Below are positions 11,445-20,999 of a DNA stretch of 64,000 bases, one piece after another (within the stretch, counting starts at the first letter, position 1; the number at the start of each line of letters is the position of its first letter). The notes beneath the pieces were generated by a model, which ran no database searches, was not told the DNA's origin, and saw nothing but the letters and a program-made list of their open reading frames with translations. This DNA is from Psettodes erumei (Eukaryota > Chordata > Actinopteri > Pleuronectiformes > Psettodidae). The position numbers and the translations under genes are program-made. The stretch spans positions 775,501-839,500 of the forward strand of contig JAFBJZ010000351.1 of assembly GCA_016785225.1 (NCBI GenBank). The letters are read 5' to 3'.

Positions 11445-11610
11445 CTGCACGCTGTCAGCTCAAAGTCTGTGGTGGGTTTCTCAAAGGGATGGCACAAATG
11501 TATTCAAAGGCACAAAGGCCCCAAGGTCTCTTTGGGCTATTTAAAGCCTCTGCTCTGCAGCATTCAAGACGTGTATTGAAGAAAAGTTCATTAATGAAGT
11601 CGTCGTAGCA
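11445..11610. promoter_or_regulatory. candidate CNE with three TCF/LEF-type words
   Basis: TCAAAG occurs at 11460-11465, 11481-11486 and 11504-11509, with CACAAAGG directly after the last. Then come GGCTATTTAAAGCC (near-MEF2) and TTCATTAATGAAG. The block is CpG-poor. A 126-codon open frame spans it but starts in unrelated sequence and has no domain. Confidence 0.55.
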
Positions 11611-11619
11611 AAAGGGAAC

Positions 11620-12354
11620 GTAGTGAAAGTGACCTCACTTTTGGCGTTTACTCGAAACATCTTGAGAGGAAATGACTGAAAGGGGAAAAATGGAGCTCAA
11701 TGAGGTTTGAACTAAATATGAAATGTACGACCTGTGTTGAAGCTCTTCACCGTCAAGTCTCTGAGGGCCTGGGTGAAGCGATATAAAGAAGCATCTTGAC
11801 GTTGCCGCCTACTTCCATCTTGACTGCAAGCCACACACATCCACCTCAGGGAGGCTTGTATTCGTTTGCTAATAGAAAAGCTTCGGCGGCAGTGGGCTGC
11901 AGAAAATCTGTGAGGTTTAATCTCTGCGGGGTGTTTCTACCACAGAGAGGAACAAACAGCATGTCCAACCCCCCCCCCCCACAAAAAAAAAGAAATGACA
12001 AACGAACAGAGACGAATCCATATAAATAATTGCTAAGTGGAGTGAGGAGGAGTTGCCCATCATTCAGAGCAGGAGCGTGTGCAATATCTCCTGGAGACTG
12101 AGAGTCATCCATCACTGCAGGACTTTAATTTGAGTTGTTTAGGACTTGCCGATGATTGTCTGAGAGCCCGGGGGGGGGGAGAGCCTTTGTCTGGAGGAGG
12201 TCTGCGGGGGTCTCGGCCCCAAACGTCGCTCAAAGCGTCGAATGCGACGGTTTTCGTCTGAACCCGGGCCTTCGCGCCGCAGACAACGCCACCGCTCTCA
12301 CCGCCTGATTCGGCTGCTTTGAACTGCGCAAAGCGAGGCAAGCCACTCTTTCAT

Positions 12355-12400
<46 letters not shown>

Positions 12401-13145
12401 GCACACCTCATTTAGAGCGGAATGATGTCAAAATGAGTCCACCGGGTTGGGGGGGGGCGGAGGAGATTGAAGAGCCCAAGGTAAAGAGAGTCTGGAGACT
12501 CCAAATAATCTCAAGTATTGATTCTATTTAAGCCCAAGGCTCCTGATGGACACTCGCTTCTAAATGCGATGATAGGTGGCGCATCTGGGTGACTGATCGC
12601 CGCGGCTCCGCTTACGCTAAAAGGCGACAGGCCCGTCCATAAGTAACGGCGCCGCCCCGATCAAAAACAGCGCGGCGGAGGGCCACGACGCGATGACAGC
12701 CGAGCGGACAAGCGCTTTAATTTACCGCAAAGCACTCAGTCCCGCCATTAAATAAACATGGAGACGGTGGAGAGCAGAGACGTGGCGTCCAAAGTGGGCG
12801 GGGGGAGGAGTGACTTTTCTTTCACCCCTGGTGAGTGGTCTTCTTGTCCTGCTCCGGTTCATGTATAAATCTCAGGCCCTGAAAGCTTGTTGATGGCGCC
12901 CGCCTTCTTCCGGCGCCACGTTCAAAAACCCCTCAAAAGTTTTCACGACTCGGACGCGAGCGGATTCACGCCGAATCCGCGAATCAGACACGACGCAAAG
13001 CGATTCGTGAGCTTGCACCCAAAAAATAAAATAACGGCTCTCAAACGAATCAGACTTGATTGTGCTAGCTAATAAACTGAGACGTGATAGAAATGTGTGT
13101 CGCACCGGCAGGCAGCGCAGGTACGGCGTGAAACAGGTGGACGTG
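11620..13145. other. spacer with microsatellites
   Basis: CpG-rich overall. It holds a poly-C/poly-A junction near 11970-11991, poly-G runs near 12170 and 12452, and the CA repeat at 12358. Short words such as TTCTATTTAAGCCC near 12524 are isolated. No gene seen. Confidence 0.35.
12358..12396 (+). repeat. (CA)n microsatellite, about 39 bp
   Basis: A perfect CA dinucleotide array. It produces a Thr-His open frame that is not a gene. Confidence 0.95.
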
Positions 13146-13149
13146 GCGT

Positions 13150-13300
13150 AACGCCGCTAACGCTGTAATGGAACATGATAGGCTGCAGCTTCCTGTCCTT
13201 GCACAGCGGCATTATCCTCTCATCAAGGGCAGCGCTGGAGTAACACAAAGCTGCCGTGTGCATTGCTTCAAGTTCGCACTTGAACTGCGGTCTTCCGCTT
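13150..13300. promoter_or_regulatory. candidate CNE, weak
   Basis: CpG-poor core at 13165-13265 with TGTAATGGAACATGATAGG and GGCATTATCCTCTCATC. A 108-codon minus-strand open frame overlaps without recognisable protein features. Confidence 0.3.
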
Positions 13301-13489
13301 CCGTCCGTCTCCGCACGAGTGAAGTATTTGTAATGGTGATGTGCTCCTGAAGCGGGCGGCACCGCTGTCATCCAGTATGTAGCGTGTCTCTTCATTTATC
13401 CCCCTCCTAATGCAGTTATAGTACCTGACTGGTCGGTGGCTGCGTTCCCTGAATACTCATTCTTTCTGCACAGTAGCCTCCTGTGTGCT

Positions 13490-13610
13490 CAGAGCGTTCC
13501 AGCTCCTCTTTTCCTCTGGAAGTGGACTCCTCGGGAGCGTAATTTGATTATTCCCGAGCAGGTGTTTGCAGCCGCATGCTGATAAGGGGGGCTCTGACGC
13601 TAAAAGTGAG
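13490..13610. promoter_or_regulatory. candidate CNE
   Basis: CGTAATTTGATTATTCC, GAGCAGGTGTTTGC and CATGCTGATAAGG (GATA-like) words lie in a repeat-free span. Confidence 0.35.
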
Positions 13611-13974
13611 TCGTCTAATCTGCGAGGACGGGATCGACTTTGAGAAGCGGAGACCCGGAGTTCACGAGGTGTCTCCCCGCGGTCGGACTGAAATGATGTT
13701 GCACCGCGTGGCGACGAGCGGGGGGAAGCGAGTCAAGTAGTCATAGGACTGCGTTTGTGTCCGCTGCCGCTCGCTTGATGTTATAACAACTCGCAGCGGG
13801 GCTCCTGATGTAACAGGCAAACGTGCGAGCGAGTTCAGAGCAGATGCAGCTCGGCGTCGCCCCGTGGGTGCGCGCTTATATTTTTTGTGTCCTCATATTA
13901 CCTCCCTGCCTCATCCCAAATAAGCATCTGCTCCTGCGGAACGGGGGCGAGGTTGCATCTGTGATCCCGTGTTT

Positions 13975-14200
13975 CTCGGCAAATCACATTCTGTCAAAGC
14001 CGCTTTGATATCCCCTCAGATTGTTCCCTCTAATCCCTTTCCAAACGGCAAGAAACGGGCTTTACCCACTAATGATATTGCTTATATACGCTGTGGGCAA
14101 ACAAAGGGAATAATCTCAAGCCTGAGATTGAGCCGTCAGACCCCAAACTCCTCGGCTGAAAACGCCGTTTTATTAGCACTGCGCCGTGTAAACAGACACC
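13975..14200. promoter_or_regulatory. candidate CNE with inverted repeat
   Basis: CCGCTTTGATATCCC, CTCTAATCCC, CACTAATGATATTGC and GCAAACAAAGGG words. An inverted repeat AATCTCA/TGAGATT (14112-14118 and 14123-14129, 4-nt loop) lies in the middle. Confidence 0.45.
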
Positions 14201-14394
14201 GCACTGTCTGTCACATTTAAACCGTTTCCCTCGTAGTTGTTGGCGAGATGGGACGTGGCTCAAATTGTTTGGCGCTCTTTGCCATCTTTACTTCTCACAG
14301 CTTAGATCAACTTGCCAGAAGCCCACTTGACGTGCCACGGTGCGATAATGAGCGCCGAGCGCTCCGCCGGGCGCAAGAGTTGAAAAGCCACGCA

Positions 14395-14545
14395 TCCTTT
14401 TCATATGCAGATGAACTGAAGTAACTCAGACCCACAAATGGGGTCAGCGCCATTCACACCAAAGCGCCGCCTGACGCGTGAACCGGTCCGCTCTAATTAA
14501 CACTCCAAACCCTGAATTTCATTCAGCGAGGCACGTGGCTACCTG
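14395..14545. promoter_or_regulatory. candidate CNE
   Basis: ATATGCAGATGAACTG, CCATTCACACC (T-box-like) and GCTCTAATTAACACTCC are seen with moderate CpG. Confidence 0.35.
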
Positions 14546-15032
14546 CGGTTCTCCGACCCAGGCGCCGTTCGGTTTCCGTCACAACTCCGTTTGGCCGGAG
14601 CGCCGTCAAGGACGCGCTCACCGGCTGTTGTTGGTGAAGAAGCGCCTCGACCGCACAGGGAGCCGCCGCGCCGGCAAACGTGAGCCGTGACATGCGGACG
14701 CGAACCAAATGACAGATCGGTTTAATTCCTGTGAAGAACGCCCACCAGGCAGCAGCTCAAAGAAAAGATGCACTTACCTTCAGTGGGACACTTTGGAGCA
14801 GAGACGTCGCCAGGTTTAATCCAAACAAAATTTCACCGAACCAAAACTGTCCTCCCACCTTTTTACGCAAAAGAGGAGACTCTCTCTCTCTCGCGCTCCC
14901 CAGCTTTCACTCCTGTGTTAAATTCACCCTTGCTCTTCTTCTGTGGTGCCTGTCTTTCATTATCCTGCTCCCTGCGTTCTTTCAGTTTGTGAGCCCACGC
15001 TGAACCGGAGCGGCGCAACACGCCCGCGAGAA

Positions 15033-15060
15033 ACACACACACACACACACACACGCACGC
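15033..15060 (+). repeat. (CA)n microsatellite
   Basis: CA array grading into CGCA units at its right end. Confidence 0.9.
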
Positions 15061-15142
15061 ACCCGCAAACCTCGGGATCGTCCGGGAGAGCGACACACGC
15101 CAAAGTGGAGTGTGTCCGCGCGGCAAACGCAATGACGACGGC

Positions 15143-15200
15143 GAGGGAGGGAGGGAGGGAGGGAGAGAGCGAGGGAGGGAGGGAGCGAGTGAGCGAGCGG
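15143..15200 (+). repeat. (GGGA)n purine repeat
   Basis: GGGA units with GAGC variants toward the right end; a homopurine tract on the plus strand. Confidence 0.9.
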
Positions 15201-15251
15201 CGAAGTGAGAGAAGAGAAGCTGTGTGTGTGTGCATTGGAGAGTGAGAGAGG

Positions 15252-15253
<2 letters not shown>

Positions 15254-15283
<30 letters not shown>
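15254..15283 (+). repeat. (GT)n microsatellite, about 30 bp
   Basis: A perfect GT array. A shorter TG array lies at 15221-15232. Confidence 0.95.
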
Positions 15284-15286
<3 letters not shown>

Positions 15287-15469
15287 GGAGAGAGGGGAGC
15301 GCTGCAGGCTCAGTGGTTGAGCGACCGTCGTGATTGCATTGGCGTAAAGCAGCGGCGCAAATCAACCCCCCTGCCCCCCCCTCGCTCTCACGTCAGGTCC
15401 CCTGAGCACTGGGGGGGGGGGGATCTTCATCAAGCAGATTAGAGCCAAGCCCCCCCCAGTAAGAAACAC

Positions 15470-15585
15470 GCAGTGGTGTGTGCTGTGGTCACTGGGGATC
15501 CTCTAATCTGAGAGACACGTCCTTTGTCCAGAGCTCATGAGCTTGTGGATCCTTTTTAAGGTCCCACTGAAATTAGAGAACCCCC
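15470..15585. promoter_or_regulatory. candidate CNE
   Basis: GGATCCTCTAATCTGAG, CCTTTGTCCAGAGC and GAAATTAGAG words in a CpG-poor span ending at a C run and CA array. Confidence 0.35.

Positions 15586-15588
<3 letters not shown>

Positions 15589-15630
<42 letters not shown>
15589..15630 (+). repeat. (CA)n microsatellite, about 42 bp
   Basis: A perfect CA array preceded by a short C run. Confidence 0.95.
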
Positions 15631-15632
<2 letters not shown>

Positions 15633-15779
15633 GAACACTTTGCAGCCAGAACTGGGTTAATTAATCTTTTTCTTGGAAAGGATGAAGAGGAAAGAAAGAA
15701 AGAAACAAACGCTCCATCCACTGCGGAAGGTGAAGGATGTGGTGGGGTTGGCCGGGTGGGTCCATTATCCTCACTTGAT

Positions 15780-15905
15780 TGACAGCTGAGCCACTCTGAC
15801 TCACGAGCCTCATCACAGAAGCTGCGCCGTCTGACGTCACTTAGTCACCCCCACAGGTGAGCTGCTCACCTGCTGCCTGGGTTTAGTTCACCTAAGGGAT
15901 TCGAC
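15780..15905. promoter_or_regulatory. candidate CNE with CRE and inverted E-box pair
   Basis: The full cAMP-response palindrome TGACGTCA lies at 15832-15839. A perfect inverted repeat at 15854-15872 has arms CAGGTGAG and CTCACCTG around CTG. Such facing CAGGTG/CACCTG words are the known bipartite recognition form for ZEB-family repressors, and each also fits Snail or bHLH proteins. Confidence 0.45.
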
Positions 15906-15954
15906 TTTTAATCCAAATTGCCGTATGACAGCTAATGTTTTTACACGTCGCGTC

Positions 15955-16130
15955 TAGTGTCCAGTGTTAACTGTCACGCCCTGATTGACTGACAATTACT
16001 ACTGCGTGCTAATACAATTTCAAATAAAGAAGTTTAAATTAGCCAATTATGCTAATTGTCTCTCCGTCTAAGTGGGTAAGGTACCTGATGGTGACCTCCT
16101 CGCTGGTTGATGCACACGGGGGGGTTGCCA
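15955..16130. promoter_or_regulatory. candidate CNE, homeodomain-rich
   Basis: Contains GACAATTACTAC, GCGTGCTAATACA at 16004-16016 (repeated at 17984-17996) and the inverted repeat CAATTATGCTAATTG at 16044-16058. CpG is sparse. One of the best CNE candidates here. Confidence 0.55.
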
Positions 16131-16134
16131 TGCA

Positions 16135-16945
16135 TAGAGCACTGCTATTGAGCGCTGGTTTTATTTAATGTTTTTTTTTCATCCTTAAAGTGAGGCCACA
16201 AGGTCCATGTCATTTACACAGCATAAATAGCGAAGCGCCAAATAAAACTTTTTTTTTTTTTTTTTTTAATTATAGCTCGAGTAAAAATGGCAGTGCAGTG
16301 ACATCCGTGTTGACACGTGAGACCTGATAAAAGGAAGGACGTCCATTGAAAGGTAGATTTTAATTTTTAACGGCCAAACCTGGGTAGATTATTTGAAGAG
16401 ACAGCTTTCGAGTCTCGGTGTTTGTGCGTCGAAGGTTTTAAAGGTTCGAAGAGTTTCGTTGCGTTGAAGTAAGCGAGATCGGGAACACGGCTGAGGCTAG
16501 CCGGCGGTTAACGTCGGGGCCGGGCGCGACATCATCGGGGGTTGTGAAATGCATCTCCACACGTGTGCCGGCTGTAAAAGAGGTGATAAAGTACACGGGG
16601 TGCGAGGAATGGCCCGGGGTGCGAGGCATCAGCTGGTTGCTGCTAATACCCATAACTTCTCAAGGAAAAAAAAAAAAAAGCTAAAGAAGCACCCCTTCTC
16701 CAAACAGATATCAGCGCAGAGGCAGAATTACATCATCTAAACATCAAAACTTCAGGGGTTTCTCTGAAGTCTGAGCAGCTGAAGCTGACAGCGACCTAAA
16801 TTCCCGTTTTTTTTTTTTTTTTTTTTTTTTTTCCACGTCTTGTGTGATTGGAAGCAGCGCCCGCCCGCCCGCCCGCCGCACTTGGTCATTCCGAACACAC
16901 ATGTTCGTCCCGTCTCTCCCCGGCATATTGAGGAGCAACCACCAG
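16135..16945. other. spacer with homopolymer runs
   Basis: T runs at about 16250-16267 and 16807-16832, an A run near 16665 and a CCCG array at 16860-16878. No gene or clear block seen. Confidence 0.4.
16860..16878 (+). repeat. (CCCG)n tetranucleotide repeat
   Basis: Five CCCG-type units. Confidence 0.85.
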
Positions 16946-16949
16946 CTTT

Positions 16950-17170
16950 AACCTTTGAAATTAGACCTTGATATGATGGGGGAATCAAAGGTGGCACACA
17001 TCAGTCCAGGGAAAAGGTTATTGCGGCATTAGCATTTAATCCTGTCCATATTTCATTTTCACCGTCTTGGAGATGGACAGGGCTCAGAGAGAAACATTAA
17101 AATTCCACTTATCTTACTTTCGTTTTCTCAAAATGACCAGATCCTCACATTAGCTAGTGCTGCTTGTAAA
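16950..17170. promoter_or_regulatory. candidate CNE
   Basis: Nearly CpG-free. AATCAAAGGTGG (TCF-like), GGCATTAGCATTTAATCC and AACATTAAAATTCC occur. Strong CNE-like texture with no simple repeats. Confidence 0.55.
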
Positions 17171-17209
17171 CAAACTGTTCTCTCTCTCTCTTACTAAAAA
17201 AAAAATACA

Positions 17210-17440
17210 GTTTAACTTTCAGGACAGACACCAATCGCCATTAAAATGCAAAATAATAGTGCTTGACAGCAAGAGCCCTTTATGTACAGACAGGAGATGA
17301 CACATTTGAAATCATTGTGGCATTTTACAGTGAAAACTTCTCCCCCATTTACCTCCCATTTCTCTTCTAATATGGTAGCAGACTGTGAAAATGGTAAACA
17401 TAAATTACAAAAAAAAAATCTAATGAATACAAATAATCTG
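17210..17440. promoter_or_regulatory. candidate CNE
   Basis: About 230 bp with almost no CpG. CGCCATTAAAATGCAAAAT and ACATTTGAAATCATTGTGG occur. A 155-codon minus-strand open frame spans this and the next block but crosses poly(A)/poly(T) runs and low-complexity Phe tracts, so I do not call a gene. Confidence 0.55.
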
Positions 17441-17529
17441 CTCCCACTCCTTAGAAGAAGCAATATGAAGAGAAAGCAATGTGTAAAAAAAAAAAAAAAA
17501 AGCTTTTCTCTCTCTCTCCCTCTAAATAT

Positions 17530-17800
17530 GATTCTGAAAAGCTGAAAGCTGCGTTTGAATGTAGTTATGCAGCATTTTATACACTCAGCAGCCCTGGCTG
17601 ACAACCCCGCTCGCAGATCAACCCCATCCAGATGGCATGGCGCGGCCCTGGAGGACTCCATTTTTAATCCTCTTGGCACCGGCTCCGCTAAGCAAGAGGT
17701 GGAACGGATGCTCGGAGTCGGGCGTCAATCAGGGCATTTCACACTGGCCCGCTGCTGCGCGGGACACAAAAGTGTCCCACGCAGGCATGCATGGTGGATT
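17530..17800. promoter_or_regulatory. candidate CNE ending in a hairpin
   Basis: GCAGCATTTTATACAC and TTTTTAATCC words precede a long inverted repeat at 17755-17784: 13-nt arms with 12 pairs and an AAAA loop. The block stops at a TG repeat. Confidence 0.45.
17755..17784 (+). repeat. inverted repeat, 13-nt arms, AAAA loop
   Basis: The left arm CTGCGCGGGACAC (17755-17767) pairs with the right arm GTGTCCCACGCAG (17772-17784), with one C-A mismatch. Whether it acts as RNA stem or DNA dyad is unknown. Confidence 0.8.
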
Positions 17801-17801
17801 T

Positions 17802-17819
17802 TGTGTGTGTGTGTGTGTG
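17802..17819 (+). repeat. (TG)n microsatellite
   Basis: Short TG array followed by a G run. Confidence 0.9.
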
Positions 17820-17859
17820 GGGGGGGTTATTGGCACCACTTCATACAAAAGGGGCTGCC

Positions 17860-18030
17860 GGGCTTTTAATCACAGGTTATGATAACGCCGTTAACGGGAC
17901 GCTCGCGTTGGCCCAAATGATGGTTCTCCCAGCACAGGAAGTGTCTGCGTCAGTGTTGTTGTTAATTCAGGCTTAATTGAACAGCGTGCTAATACAGTTC
18001 AAAGTCCTTTTTGGTAATTAACATTTAAAC
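17860..18030. promoter_or_regulatory. candidate CNE sharing a word with 15955-16130
   Basis: GTTAATTCAGGCTTAATTG, then GCGTGCTAATACA at 17984-17996 followed by GTTCAAAG, then GGTAATTAACATTTAAAC. The 13-bp word and nearby TTCAAA recur about 2 kb upstream. Confidence 0.55.
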
Positions 18031-18045
18031 GAAGAGGCGGAGGGA

Positions 18046-18061
18046 AGGACGGACGGACGGG
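18046..18061 (+). repeat. (GGAC)n short repeat
   Basis: Four GGAC units. Confidence 0.8.
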
Positions 18062-18399
18062 CACCAAATCTCACAGTTTCTTTCCTCCGACACTTTATGG
18101 TGACGTTATAGTTGTAGCGCTCACAGATTGGGCCGAAAACGATGTTTGTAAAGATAAATATAATTGATGAGGATGAGATGAAGATATGCAGAGCGGTGGT
18201 TACAAATATGTTATTTTCACATATATATATATTTTTTTAATTGCAACGGACTGACTTTGATTTCCGCAACGGTTCCACAGGAGAGAGCCGAGACTACCCG
18301 TTTGGTTTGTTATTCGTAAGCAATATTGCCATATTTTAATCAAAAGACGGTGCGCGGTGAATTGTGTCTGTGAATTGTTAATAAGCTAAGGGAGTATTT

Positions 18400-18520
18400 A
18401 CACTGTCAAACTACCGTGCGGTAATAATTCTGAATTAATTGCATCTTGGCTATCTGTTAACTTTAATAGGCCACCAGAGGCGTGCAATGGCTCATTTTCT
18501 CTTTCTTTTTTAAAAAATTT
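18400..18520. promoter_or_regulatory. candidate CNE
   Basis: TAATAATTCTGAATTAATTG and CTGTTAACTTTAATAGG occur. CCACCAGAGG at 18471-18480 partly resembles a CTCF core but diverges after it. Confidence 0.45.
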
Positions 18521-18559
18521 CAGCGGGTGGCGATGATAGCTTTGTGAATGCAGAAATCC

Positions 18560-19060
18560 TCAACGCTTGTTGACCTGCAGTGCAGTAAATCAGGCTCAGC
18601 GTTGGTGTAGATTTAATGTAGACTGACTTTATTCCTTTTCCATTTTCCCTGAGCATGTGTGAGGGGTGTAGTGGGCTGGACGGATGTGGGTGGGTGGGGG
18701 TGGGTTGTTACTCGACAACAAGGACCCAGGTGTAGGTCTTATTAGCGGCGAAGTTAATGGAATCACTGGCCTGCCTTTTTACCTCCGGATCATGCGGCTC
18801 AAGACAGGGGCCGGCCTGTCCTGGGGGAGGTCTGGGCCCAGAAGAGGGCATCTGGGGCTCCGGTCCGCCTCCTCCTCCTGTCTGGCTCGCTGCAATTACC
18901 AGCAGGAGAGGCATTATGGTGTAACAAATACACCCAGTCTGCGCCTCCTGATTTCTGGGTGGAGGGTAGGTCGAGCATACTTTGTTCCTTTTGACAAGGT
19001 GCAGAGATTCATCCTCCCGGGGGACGCTGGTCGGAATTAACCTCAAGTAGATTCAAGATG
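18560..19060. promoter_or_regulatory. candidate CNE, long, open on both strands
   Basis: About 500 bp mostly low in CpG, with a G-rich patch at 18680-18715. Open frames of 118 codons (18684-19040, plus) and 112 codons (18708-19046, minus) overlap over nearly the same span. Neither shows a recognisable domain, and dual openness suits GC-rich constrained noncoding sequence better than a gene. Confidence 0.4.
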
Positions 19061-19064
19061 CGAC

Positions 19065-19385
19065 GCTGCTGATCTTGCCATTTTTCAAACATGGTGTTTT
19101 AACGTCAGCCAGTGTGGGCGCGAATAAAACTTATTACTTATTTTATTTGAGGGATCAACGCTCAGGATTCTTTTCCTTTTGAGGATCCAGTTGCATTTGG
19201 TCCGCAGCCGGCGTCGAATCGGAGCCCCGCTCGCTCTAAACAAGACTCCTCACAATCAAGACCCGAGGACGCGGCGAGAAGAGAGTCTTTAAGGGGCGAA
19301 CTCGAGCCGCCGAGCGCTGATCAAAGTGGCGATGCCAATTAAAAACAGCCGCGCGTCTCAGAGAGTCGCTGGAACGAGGCGAGCC
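19065..19385. other. spacer
   Basis: CpG-rich sequence. No feature supported. Confidence 0.3.
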
Positions 19386-19389
19386 CCAC

Positions 19390-19630
19390 GCTCAGCCTGA
19401 CAATGCCCCTGCAATACAGGTTGCCATTAACAACAATCAGCGCCGGCACTAGGAATGAGACATCTAATCAGTTTCTCCAAGCTGTAATGCCGGGCTAATG
19501 AAAGAGATTAAAAACGCTTATTTGAGGAGAGGCCCGGCGCATGTTTCCTTGATGATATTTTTCTTCCTTTCGGCCGAAGATAAAAGTGCGCTAATCAGGC
19601 TCGGCGAAATTATTCTCCACCGGGATTTAA
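19390..19630. promoter_or_regulatory. candidate CNE
   Basis: GCCATTAACAACAATCAGCG (SOX-like ACAAT), ACATCTAATCAG, GGGCTAATGAAAGAG and GTGCGCTAATCAGG occur, with several CTAAT cores at regular distance. Confidence 0.5.
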
Positions 19631-19639
19631 GATATTGAA

Positions 19640-20685
19640 CACGGAATTCATTTCCATGGGTGTAAAGTAAAAAAACACACACACACCCGGTCAGGCGGGA
19701 GATAAACCCGCACGCAGGTGGCTTGATTCAGCGTCGGGCTCCGTCTGACGAATGTCCATGTCACGGAAATAGCCCCACAACTTAAAAAAAAAAAAAAAAA
19801 CCCAGCGGCCCCATTTTTCGCAGGCGGGGATGAAAACTGTCTCAAAGTTTGGATGATTTGACAATTTGATCAGCGATCTTTGCGAGTAATCAGTTCTGGC
19901 AGACACAAGCCCGCTGCTGTCAGTTCACCGGGCGGCTGCAAAACGAGCCCGTATTACCGCCTGCCGCAGCGGCTGAGGGATGCGTTGTCAGCCCAGGATT
20001 TGGCGAAGGGGTTGGGAGCGGGAAGCAAGAAACGCATTAAGCGCTGGTGGAGAGATGAAGCGGGGCCGGTGCACGGGCTCCAGCCTGCAGAGGTGGAGGT
20101 ATATTGAGCGAGCGAGCGAGGGATGGGCCCGAACGGCCGGGAGGGGCTGCGGTGCAGAAAGCGCCTCGCCTCACCGCGGGCTCTGAATTGTGCTCTGCGG
20201 CTACACTATATTACCTTTTCATGCTCTCCACCTGAATGCGGCCCACAGCCCTCGCGAGTTTTTTTTTTTTTTTTTTTTTTTTCGACAGAGTGTTTTTTAG
20301 TATTTCACTCAGGGCTGCATAATTTCACCCCCAGCCTTCTATCGCGACGAGGATTTCGTGCTCGAAAAGAAGTTATATACTTAAAATATCTCCCGCTTTG
20401 CTCGTACTGCTGTGCGGGTTGTAAATACCCGGCGGTATGTAGATGAACACAGTTGTGCCGCCGCTGTGGTCTGATTTTTTTTTTTTTTTTTCCTGGCCAC
20501 CGCGATGTGCTGGGATAAGCTACTGAGGTCTGTCCTATTTAATGGTAGCGAGCCAACTTGGATGTTGCGATGAAAACGAGAGACATGTAATCTCGGAGGG
20601 GAGAGCGGCGCCAGGGAAGCGGCTTTCCTGTTTGTCCGCCGCGCGGATTTAGATCCCTTCATCCCGGCTCCCTCCCAGTGGCTTC
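19640..20685. other. spacer with homopolymer runs
   Basis: Runs of A at 19784-19800 and T at 20259-20282 and 20475-20491, a GAGC array near 20106, and CpG-rich flanks. No gene seen. Confidence 0.4.
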
Positions 20686-20689
20686 ACAG

Positions 20690-20980
20690 GGTTATTATTC
20701 TCTGAATTCCCGTGGTGTGGCCAATCAACAGATGTGTTTAAACAGAATTTATCTCCCACCCTCCCACCCTCCCGCCTCCACCAGAGATGTTCTACCATGT
20801 CGCAGAACGCGGCATATTCGTCATGATTGCCAAGGTATTGTTTGCAGATGGGGTTTTTGCGTGCGACTTGACATTGAGCGAGTGCTTCGTCCTTGGGCTG
20901 AAATGTCAGAGCGGCATTTAGCGCCGCGCTAGTCAAAGCTAATGTTGTAATAACATGGATAATAATAAAAATGCTCATTC
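20690..20980. promoter_or_regulatory. candidate CNE
   Basis: GTGGCCAATCAACAG, AGCTAATGTTGTAATAACATGG and AATAAAAATGCTCATTC words. A 109-codon minus-strand open frame covers the block and an 84-codon plus-strand frame overlaps it. Neither resembles a known protein. Confidence 0.45.
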
Positions 20981-20999
20981 AAAACAAAACAAAACCAAA

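Larger units (their letters stand above)
14550..15465. other. GC-rich stretch with purine and dinucleotide repeats
   Basis: CpG-rich sequence followed by CA, GGGA and GT arrays and C/G runs. Open frames on both strands are encoded by the repeats. A GC-rich promoter or 5-prime leader could look like this, but no exon or start site is supported. Confidence 0.35.

Noticed and set aside
12358..12396. CRISPR-like or satellite array
   Set aside because: All arrays are mono-, di-, tri-, tetra- or hexanucleotide repeats without unique spacers.
17212..17679. 155-codon minus-strand open frame
   Set aside because: Contains poly-Phe from an A run and lies over two CNE-like blocks; no domain seen.
18471..18482. 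CTCF site from CCACCAGAGG
   Set aside because: The right half of the consensus is absent. The same holds for CCACCAGGGG at 22386-22395.
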